From assembly GCA_948665105.1 (NCBI GenBank), contig CAPNGW010000047.1, positions 1 to 11,567 on the forward strand: a stretch of DNA of 11,567 nucleotides, in the 5' to 3' direction. This DNA is from an uncultured Lachnospiraceae bacterium. Its GTDB lineage: Bacteria > Bacillota > Clostridia > Lachnospirales > Lachnospiraceae. Every line of letters begins with the position of its first letter. Positions within the stretch are counted from its first letter, which is position 1. The notes beneath the pieces are model-generated. The model was not told the origin of the DNA, made no database searches, and worked only from the letters and a program-made list of their open reading frames with translations. Shown in pieces: positions 6,901-11,567 of this stretch. Both the position numbers and the translations under genes were made by a program.

Positions 6901-8999
6901 TTAGGGTAGATTATTTAGCGCCCCCACAGGTGCCTTATACCATTGCAGGCTCCACCCTGAATGCATCGGGCTGGTACACCGGTAATGCAACCATTGCTGC
7001 GCCGGAGGGATATCAAATCAGCGTTTCCAACAAGCTCACCGGAAACCTGTGGAGCGACACGCTGATTGTCACCCAGGAGGGCGGCAATCCCAAAACCGTA
7101 TACCTGAAAAATGACCAGGGTATTACCGATGCCATTGACATTACCCAGGATAAGCTTCTGATAGACAAGACAAACCCGGAGGGCCTTAGCATTCGGTACT
7201 CTACTTCGGTATTGTCCACAGTTATTGAGGCCTTAACCTTCAGCTTTTACCGGGCGCCGGTGACAGTTACCTTAGAAGCCGCAGATACTACCTCCGGAAT
7301 TAACAGCTTTACTTATTCCTATGAGTTGCAGACCGGTGTAAGCACAGTAAATGAAGGGGCCGTCAATGTGGTGGTGGGCAGGGAGAGAATGGCCTTTGAC
7401 GGAAATACGGCTTCCTACTCCTTTGAGATACCACCCCAGTTCAGAGGCCAGGTATCCTTTACTGCAGAGGATGTATCCGGAAGAGAGACCTCTTTTACGG
7501 ACAATCAGATACTGGTGACCGATGCAATTTCGCCCACAGCCGATATCACTTACAATGACCCTGTACAGACCGCAGGCGGCGTGTCCTACTACGACGGCAC
7601 AATACAGGCCGCAATTTCTGTTACAGAGGCCAACTTCTACAGTGAGGATGTCACGGTCAGCATTTCCAAGGATGGAGGAACTCCTTATGCAGTGCAGCCC
7701 AATTGGACCATGAGCGGCGGTGATGTTCACACCGGAACCTTCGACATACAGGAGGATGGCGATTACATAGTTACCGTGGAGTATCAGGACCGTTCCGGCA
7801 ATGAAATGAATGTGTATACCTCAGAGCAGTTGACAGTGGATATGACGCAGCCGGTGATTTCTGTGGAGGGGATTCAACACGCCTCTGCAAACCGGGAGGA
7901 GAAGATTGGGTTCATAATTACGGTGGAAGATACCAACCTGGACAGGGAAGCTTTCGTCCCGCTTTTGATGGCAACTATCCGAAATCGGGATGGGAAATTT
8001 GAAACAGTAGATTTATCAGAAAAAGGAAGCGTTCAGACAGTGACAGAGGGCTCCCAATACCTATATGTTGTGGAAAACCTGGATGCGGATGCCATCTATA
8101 CACTGACCTGTAGCGCCAGAGATTTTGCCGGAAATGAGATCACGGATATGGTGGCACAAGGAAGCGGTGAACAGTTACCCCAGATGCGCTTTTCCGTCAA
8201 CAGGGAAGGCTCCACCTACGATATTGACGAGGCTACCAGACAGATAAACGGAACTTTCGTGAAGGAGCCGGTGGACATTGCAATCTATGAAATCAATGCG
8301 GACCCCCTGAGCAATTTGAAGATTACCCTCTTTAAAAATGACCGGACCATTGAGCTTGTGGAAAATGCGGATTACCAGGTACGGGATTTAAGTGGGGAAG
8401 GACAATGGTATCAGTATGAATACAGAATTCCCAAAACACTGTTTATGGACGATGGTGTATACCGCATTGTAACTCATACCCAGGATGCGGCAGGAAATGT
8501 GGCGGAAAATACCTTGGATACCAAGAATACAGAGATTGGCTTTGGTGTGGATAAAACCAATCCGAATCTGATTTTCACGAACCTGGAGGATGAAACTACT
8601 TATCCTGTGGAAAATATGGAGGTGGTGATGGATATCAGCGATAACCTGAAGCTGGAATCTGTGGTGGCATACCTGGATGATGAGGAATGTCGGTCCTGGT
8701 CGTCAGAGGAGATTTTACAGATGACCCAGGAGCAGACTGACTTTTCCTTCGGAATACCCGGGGACTCCATACGCGCCCATTCTGTGCGGGTGGTGTCCAC
8801 CGATGCAGCAGGAAATGCGGCGATATCCCAGGTACAGAATTTCTACGTTACCACCAACCGCTGGGTACAGTTTTACAATAATAAGCCGCTGTTTTTCGGA
8901 GCCATTGCAGGAGTTGTGGTTATACTAGGCGGGGCTGTGGCGGTTGTGATTTTGGTAAGCAGGAGGAGACAAAATGCCAATACAAATTATAAGAAATGA
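3915..8999 (+). CDS. Giant secreted multi-Ig-like surface protein with C-terminal membrane anchor
   Basis: This 1694-residue protein starts with a signal peptide: basic start, hydrophobic core about 11-23, likely cleavage after ARA at residue 35. It ends in a membrane helix (about 1660-1681) and an RRR tail, so nearly all of it should sit outside, tethered to the membrane. No LPXTG motif is present, so sortase anchoring is unlikely. In order I read: a CNA-B/transthyretin-like domain (about 40-145); two Ig-like repeats (147-342); two carboxypeptidase-regulatory-like domains (342-519, for example SGKVVDMNGNPVKNAD); five more Ig-like repeats (519-1003) sharing a GTGAITY...KAGD..Y...YTL signature; and about six further Ig-like domains (1003-1651) with phrases such as EDVTVSISKDGG. 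Adhesion, matrix binding or sensing are possible; none is shown. AAGGAG at 3899-3904 supports ATG 3915, with ATG 3918 as an alternative. Domain borders are approximate. Confidence 0.93.
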   Translation: MMDSKEKIRTRVLAVLLALLMVVGSHPLGSYSARAATDTHTGMYTFTVNTGETGSETPVKDAKVTVNILDGNGTDILETMEKTTGEDGVAEFQEITDKLPDATASPVRFTYTVETAGFRKAISENPIEVPHENKTDNVNVILTAKEIDNTFQFETPGPATIPYSKDATFTNLATSAQAPAPDDEDIKPVYSITAGEDCAEFSSNAEGELRILKAGTVTVRAELAERAGYLAVQAEYTLEITVADQADFYLTYDGKKLEPGTVLPYSQAGEYQFSTAGGTGDGAVSYTLKDDAGSAAKIDGNGMVTVKRPCSFILSATKAGEADKYNSANTECLVSVKKDGTQGYSITVLDPTGKGIEGAEVMASVEGSEIRSQTDADGIVTFDFSAHLDGKDEITVTFQISSHGYEDIKQENVLITAAHRNGNLDIKMAAIDEIAVSGKVVDMNGNPVKNADILISGYKELQAETDENGAYGPLNLYKGKEYTFQVKPKDTYLPQTKEGVSFQTDTTNYDFTMDKKPEDASFRFQYDSYTEDAPRKMTFGEEPFSNPAVSAYDLEGKTVKYKVEVLEGGNPAGENVVEIDKNGEVTALNAGKVKITASLEERTQYLKASAEYYLTVSVAENGKFEFPRTEDEMTYGDDGTSIPLMELKEGDGTGKITYSLAMADDSDPAANSEEIAKLDVKNLRINVYKAGKVKIIAEKAGDTQYDAASSSYTLTIHKGTQQLAFGTLKPTVTYTAGGTYQNTLTGAMGTGPLTYEITASENGGQPCAKLLDANTGKIELLGHGTVKVTATKAEDDCYRGGSLQYTLAIERASQSALKFAQSTPDKVTFNRNNNAYNLTTTGGTGTGAITYEVISGTEAATVDRETGELSIKKPGTFTVRATKAQDNQYNATWTEHTITVDKDTQAIAFETPMPGNLIYGNAFSNPVKEVPDTSDLNGKGYGTGAITYSIISGEELASVDSTGKLTFADATVGIVVVKAEKAGDEYYYPTDKTYTLRVDYLAPPQVPYTIAGSTLNASGWYTGNATIAAPEGYQISVSNKLTGNLWSDTLIVTQEGGNPKTVYLKNDQGITDAIDITQDKLLIDKTNPEGLSIRYSTSVLSTVIEALTFSFYRAPVTVTLEAADTTSGINSFTYSYELQTGVSTVNEGAVNVVVGRERMAFDGNTASYSFEIPPQFRGQVSFTAEDVSGRETSFTDNQILVTDAISPTADITYNDPVQTAGGVSYYDGTIQAAISVTEANFYSEDVTVSISKDGGTPYAVQPNWTMSGGDVHTGTFDIQEDGDYIVTVEYQDRSGNEMNVYTSEQLTVDMTQPVISVEGIQHASANREEKIGFIITVEDTNLDREAFVPLLMATIRNRDGKFETVDLSEKGSVQTVTEGSQYLYVVENLDADAIYTLTCSARDFAGNEITDMVAQGSGEQLPQMRFSVNREGSTYDIDEATRQINGTFVKEPVDIAIYEINADPLSNLKITLFKNDRTIELVENADYQVRDLSGEGQWYQYEYRIPKTLFMDDGVYRIVTHTQDAAGNVAENTLDTKNTEIGFGVDKTNPNLIFTNLEDETTYPVENMEVVMDISDNLKLESVVAYLDDEECRSWSSEEILQMTQEQTDFSFGIPGDSIRAHSVRVVSTDAAGNAAISQVQNFYVTTNRWVQFYNNKPLFFGAIAGVVVILGGAVAVVILVSRRRQNANTNYKK
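4354..6920 (+). repeat. Seven diverged Ig-like protein repeats of about 90-105 residues, interrupted once
   Basis: Within the giant surface protein, repeats start near bases 4354, 4650, 5470, 5785, 6081, 6359 and 6631. Each ends with a version of A-x-KAGD-x-x-Y followed by YTLTV. Most open with a short F-x-F or IAF strand and many contain GTGxxTY near the middle. Two carboxypeptidase-regulatory-like domains (about 4940-5470) separate the second and third copies. The copies are diverged at DNA level, so this is an old duplication family. Confidence 0.7.
8961..8966 (+). promoter_or_regulatory. Ribosome binding site of the macro-domain gene, inside the giant gene
   Basis: A perfect AGGAGG lies 7 nt before the ATG at 8974. 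The same bases encode two of the three arginines (codons agg-agg-aga) that form the cytoplasmic stop-transfer end of the giant surface protein. One stretch therefore serves as both membrane-topology signal and translation signal. Confidence 0.85.
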
Positions 9000-9453
9000 C
9001 ATAACAAAAATGGAATGCGATGCCATTGTGAACGCTGCGAACATTTCCCTTTTAGGTGGTGGCGGTGTTGATGGCGCCATACATAAAGCCGCTGGCAAGG
9101 GACTGCTTTTTGAATGTATGAAACTTGGTGGATGCAAGGTTGGACAGGCTAAAATTACAGGCGGACATAGACTGTTATGCAAGTATGTGATTCATACAGT
9201 CGGTCCTAAGTGGAAGGGAGGACAGAAGGGCGAGAAAGAACTTTTAGAGAGCTGTTATCGCGAGTCCCTGAAGCTTGCGGCAGATAATAATTGTGAATCT
9301 GTCGCATTTCCGTTGATTTCAAGTGGTGTGTATGGTTATCCCAAGGATCAGGCGCTAAAGGTTGCTGTTGACACAATCACGGAATTTTTAAGTGACCACG
9401 AAATGCTTGTCTATATGGTTATATTTGATAAAATGGAGGGTCAAGAAAGCTGA
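8974..9453 (+). CDS. Macro-domain protein (MacroD/YmdB-type ADP-ribose hydrolase), short at the C-terminus
   Basis: Macro domains of this class bind ADP-ribose and remove it from acidic protein residues or deacetylate O-acetyl-ADP-ribose. Seen here are NDI (8-10), NAAN (20-23), the glycine loop LLGGGGVDGAIHKAAG (26-41), HTVGP (74-78) and SSGVYGYP (116-123). By comparison with human MacroD1, N23 and D33 match the catalytic Asn/Asp pair, so the active site looks intact. At 159 residues it is shorter than E. coli YmdB (about 177) and stops just after the last strand (VYMVIFDK), without the usual C-terminal helix. I recall clostridial relatives continuing well beyond this point, so a 3' truncation is likely. 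The ORF overlaps the giant gene by 26 nt and has a perfect AGGAGG, so it may be translationally coupled. Its codon use looks more AT-rich than its neighbours, by eye. Confidence 0.92.
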   Translation: MPIQIIRNDITKMECDAIVNAANISLLGGGGVDGAIHKAAGKGLLFECMKLGGCKVGQAKITGGHRLLCKYVIHTVGPKWKGGQKGEKELLESCYRESLKLAADNNCESVAFPLISSGVYGYPKDQALKVAVDTITEFLSDHEMLVYMVIFDKMEGQES

Positions 9454-9612
9454 AGCTGTTTTGTGGAATACCGCTGGCCCATGAAGTGTCAGAGTATCTT
9501 TACTGCTTTTATTACTGCTTCCTTGACATTGTGCGCGAGTCCATGTAATATTTGCTATATTGGAATTTACAAACAATGATCTACAGAAATAAGAGCAAAG
9601 GACTGTGATAAC
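9454..9612 (+). other. Intergenic stretch with a possible gene remnant and a promoter
   Basis: No intact gene is seen. A frame open from 9432 to the TAA at 9546-9548 reads KLKLFCGIPLAHEVSEYL near 9447-9500. This faintly resembles the N-terminus of ThpR-type RNA 2',3'-cyclic phosphodiesterases (M-R-L-F-x-x-I-x-L-x-x-E-V), but it has no ATG and none of that family's HxT motifs. The rest is AT-rich promoter DNA. No terminator hairpin is evident behind the macro gene. Confidence 0.4.
9523..9551 (+). promoter_or_regulatory. Sigma-A type promoter for the membrane-protein gene
   Basis: TTGACA (9523-9528) and TAATAT (9546-9551) are separated by exactly 17 bases. The -35 box is perfect and the -10 box is close to consensus. 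Transcription would start near 9558, giving a leader of about 55 nt before the ATG at 9613. It starts a transcription unit separate from the signalling operon. Confidence 0.75.
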
Positions 9613-10416
9613 ATGACAGACATCATCGCACGCAGGCAGTTTGACCCCATGTACATCTGGCTGGATACAGCCTTCTTACTGGTTTTGGCCCTGCTCCTTA
9701 TCAGACAGAAAAAATATATGACAGTGCTGGTGGGCCTTATGGCAGGTGTTTTGTACATGCTGGTGGATTTTGGAATCTTTCACCTCATCTGTCATTCCCG
9801 CAGTATCAGCGAAGGCTACAGCCTCTTCTGGGTACTCCTCTGGATGAGCATGAGTTATGGGTTTACCAATTTTACCTGGATATGGCTTTGGATATCCAAG
9901 GACAGGAATCTGAAGGAATGGACCTTGCTGATTCTGCTCTGGTGGTTCTGTTGTCCCCTGCTGGCACAGACCTTCGGCGGCGGAGCCCCCATTACTATCC
10001 AGCGTACCACCGGTGCGTATCACGGGTATATGGCCCTGATTCTTCTGGTGGGCTATCTGGGAGTCATTATCTGGAACCTGCGCCACCAGAAGTCGGCTCA
10101 GAAGTTTCCTGTGGGCTGGATGCTGTCCATCGGTATTCTGGTGCAGCTGGGCTGGGAGACGGCTCTCCTTCTAGGTGGGATTCGCAGTGCAGGCTTTGCC
10201 TCCTGGGGTGATAAGCTTCTGACTCTTGTCATCAACTCTCTCCTTGAGACCAATCTGGGACTGCCATATGTGTACGTGCTGTTTTTGCTGTTTGCCACAA
10301 GATATACGGAACGTTTGAGGAAGCGGAGTATCCCCTTGACCTTTAAAGGGGCTCTTGAGGAGAATAACGCCCTGAGAGTAAACCGGGACGGTGAGAGCAG
10401 TGAGTATTATCAATAA
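9613..10416 (+). CDS. Unrecognised polytopic membrane protein, about seven helices
   Basis: I do not recognise the family. The 267-residue protein has hydrophobic segments at about 13-30, 35-60, 70-94, 101-119, 137-155, 167-190 and 201-228, then a basic, polar C-terminal tail (230-267). Positive charges lie at RQKK (31-34), RHQK (157-160) and RYTERLRKR (230-238). Helices 3 and 4 are rich in Trp. A conserved-looking FGGGAP (121-126) lies in the loop between helices 4 and 5. No catalytic or transport motif is evident. AAAGGA at 9597-9602, 10 nt before the ATG, supports the start, and a promoter lies at 9523-9551. It has its own promoter on one side and the ylxM promoter on the other, so it is probably a single-gene unit. 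Confidence 0.85.
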   Translation: MTDIIARRQFDPMYIWLDTAFLLVLALLLIRQKKYMTVLVGLMAGVLYMLVDFGIFHLICHSRSISEGYSLFWVLLWMSMSYGFTNFTWIWLWISKDRNLKEWTLLILLWWFCCPLLAQTFGGGAPITIQRTTGAYHGYMALILLVGYLGVIIWNLRHQKSAQKFPVGWMLSIGILVQLGWETALLLGGIRSAGFASWGDKLLTLVINSLLETNLGLPYVYVLFLLFATRYTERLRKRSIPLTFKGALEENNALRVNRDGESSEYYQ

Positions 10417-10437
10417 CAGAATGTAAAGAAAAAACAC

Positions 10438-10466
10438 TTGACACCATCCGAATCTTATTGTATGAT
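10438..10466 (+). promoter_or_regulatory. Sigma-A type promoter for ylxM-ffh
   Basis: TTGACA (10438-10443) and TATGAT (10461-10466) are 17 bases apart, close to the consensus for housekeeping genes. The expected transcription start near 10472-10474 falls on the ribosome binding site AAGGTGAT (10471-10478), so the leader would be only about 10-12 nt. Confidence 0.8.
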
Positions 10467-10483
10467 ATCCAAGGTGATGAGAC

Positions 10484-10828
10484 ATGGAAAAGAAAGTTTT
10501 GCAGACCTATCTCTATGATTTTTACGGGGAGCTGCTGACTGAACACCAGAGAATGATTTATGAAGATGTGGTATTTCATGATTTATCCTTAAGTGAGATT
10601 GCACAGGAGCAGGGGATCAGCCGTCAGGGTGTCCACGATTTGGTGAAACGCTGTGACAAGCTGCTTGACGGTTATGAAAAGAAGCTTCACCTGCTGGAGC
10701 GTTTCCAGAGGATAAAGGAAAAGATAGAACAGATAAACCGGCTGACCCGGACACCGGATACAGACAACCAGGAAACCGTCCGAATGAATATCCGGCAGCT
10801 TTCCGATGAAATCTTAGAGGAGCTATAG
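10484..10828 (+). CDS. ylxM: YlxM, helix-turn-helix protein of the SRP operon
   Basis: YlxM (UPF0122/p13 family) is a small helix-turn-helix protein encoded just upstream of ffh in Gram-positive bacteria. In streptococci it has been reported to modulate SRP GTPase activity. The 114 residues match the family length. The N-terminal segment DFYGELLTEHQRMIYEDVV (about 12-30) and the sigma-region-4-like LSLSEIAQEQGISRQGVHD (about 34-52) are characteristic. The C-terminal half is a charged helix. The start is supported by AAGGTGAT 5 nt upstream and a promoter at 10438-10466. A single base separates its stop from the ATG of ffh, which points to translational coupling. Confidence 0.95.
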   Translation: MEKKVLQTYLYDFYGELLTEHQRMIYEDVVFHDLSLSEIAQEQGISRQGVHDLVKRCDKLLDGYEKKLHLLERFQRIKEKIEQINRLTRTPDTDNQETVRMNIRQLSDEILEEL

Positions 10829-10829
10829 C

Positions 10830-11567
10830 ATGGCATTTGACAGCTTATCGGAAAAACTTCAAAACGTATTCAAGGCCTTACGAAGCAAGGGCCTCCTCAC
10901 GGAAGCCGATGTAAAGGCCGCCTTAAAGGAAGTCAAGATGGCCCTTCTGGAGGCCGATGTCAATTTTAAGGTTGTAAAGGAGTTTATCAAGTCCGTCCAG
11001 GAGCGGGCTGTGGGCCAGGACGTGATGAGCGGCCTAAATCCCGGCCAGATGGTAATAAAAATTGTAAATGAAGAGCTGGTGAGCCTGATGGGCTCCGAGA
11101 CCACGGAGCTGTCCTTAAAGCCCGGGAACGAGATTACGGTTATTATGATGGCCGGACTCCAGGGTGCAGGTAAGACCACCACCACCGCCAAGATAGCCGG
11201 AAAGCTGAAGCAGAAGGGCAGAAGGCCCTTACTGGCCGCCTGTGACATCTACCGTCCGGCTGCCATCCAGCAGCTTAAGGTCAACGGTGAGAAGCAGGGG
11301 GTGGAGGTATTTTCCATGGGTGACGGCCACAAGCCTGTGAACATCGCCAAAGCCGCTGTGGAGCATGCAGGAAAGCATGACTATAATGTAGTTATTCTGG
11401 ATACCGCAGGCCGCCTTCATGTGGATGAGGACATGATGAACGAGCTTTCTGACATTAAGAAAAATGTGGATGTGACCCAGACCCTTCTGGTGGTGGACGC
11501 CATGACCGGACAGGACGCGGTGAACGTGGCCACCACCTTCAATGAGAAGATTGCCATCGACGGCGTG
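10830..11567 (+). CDS. ffh: Ffh, signal recognition particle GTPase (SRP54), 3' end outside the window
   Basis: Ffh binds signal sequences of nascent membrane and secreted proteins and, with 4.5S/6S RNA and FtsY, targets them to the Sec translocon. The 246 residues present cover the N domain (about 1-90, including ALLEADVN at 38-45) and most of the G domain: P-loop GLQGAGKT (109-116), DIYRPAA (139-145), DTAGR (191-195) and VDAMTGQDA (222-230). The TKxD guanine-specificity motif and the methionine-rich M domain lie beyond the window. AGAGGAG at 10816-10822, inside the end of ylxM, is its ribosome binding site. The MAFDSL start is typical of the family. Confidence 0.98.
   Translation, partial: MAFDSLSEKLQNVFKALRSKGLLTEADVKAALKEVKMALLEADVNFKVVKEFIKSVQERAVGQDVMSGLNPGQMVIKIVNEELVSLMGSETTELSLKPGNEITVIMMAGLQGAGKTTTTAKIAGKLKQKGRRPLLAACDIYRPAAIQQLKVNGEKQGVEVFSMGDGHKPVNIAKAAVEHAGKHDYNVVILDTAGRLHVDEDMMNELSDIKKNVDVTQTLLVVDAMTGQDAVNVATTFNEKIAIDGV

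Noticed and set aside
7272..7730. 152-codon open frame on the minus strand
   Set aside because: It is antisense to the Ig-like region of the giant gene, has no recognisable protein features and is explained by codon bias of the real frame.
8589..8603. D-E-T-T-Y in the giant protein as another phosphomotif
   Set aside because: It lies in the predicted extracytoplasmic part, lacks the [V/L]-L ending and sits in a beta-domain linker; chance match.
9676..10086. 136-codon minus-strand open frame
   Set aside because: Antisense to the membrane protein; its Gln/His/Pro-rich translation reflects the complement of hydrophobic codons.
10332..10351. CCCCTT...AAGGGG inverted repeat as a terminator
   Set aside because: It has a six-base stem inside the coding region of the membrane protein and no T-tract follows.
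11097..11111. E-T-T-E-L in Ffh as an ETT motif
   Set aside because: It does not match ETT[V/L]L and lies in the ordinary N-to-G domain connection of SRP54 proteins; coincidental.

Overview
The window looks like a chromosomal segment of a Firmicute of class Clostridia, most likely a Lachnospiraceae-type gut anaerobe. The reasons are strong AGGAGG-type ribosome binding sites, TTGACA-17-TATAAT-like promoters, moderate GC content, the Gram-positive gene pair ylxM-ffh, and a style of FHA protein and Ig-like surface protein that I recall from Lachnospiraceae genomes. All supported genes are on the + strand. Both the first and last genes run off the window.

Region 1 (1-8999, extended by an overlapping gene to 9453) is a tightly packed signalling operon. 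Its genes are an FHA-domain protein (5' end missing), a PP2C-type phosphatase, a membrane Ser/Thr kinase with a helical ectodomain, a small single-pass protein with a cytoplasmic tail, and a 1694-residue secreted, membrane-anchored protein built of Ig-like and carboxypeptidase-regulatory-like domains. Gaps are 14-44 nt. A macro-domain (ADP-ribose hydrolase-type) gene overlaps the end of the giant gene by 26 nt. The most notable signal is a short linear motif, E-T-T-[V/L]-L. It occurs twice in the FHA protein just before its FHA domain and four times in the tail of the small membrane protein. These are plausible phosphothreonine sites written by the kinase, erased by the phosphatase and read by the FHA domain. 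That would make the locus a self-contained phospho-switch coupled to a large cell-surface protein.

Region 2 (9454-10416) is a short non-coding stretch that may carry a decayed gene fragment and contains a near-consensus sigma-A promoter, followed by an unrecognised protein with about seven membrane helices.

Region 3 (10417-11567) has a second near-consensus promoter driving ylxM and ffh, the conserved signal recognition particle operon. ffh is cut by the window end within its GTPase domain.

No tRNA, rRNA, CRISPR array, insertion sequence, riboswitch or convincing rho-independent terminator was seen.
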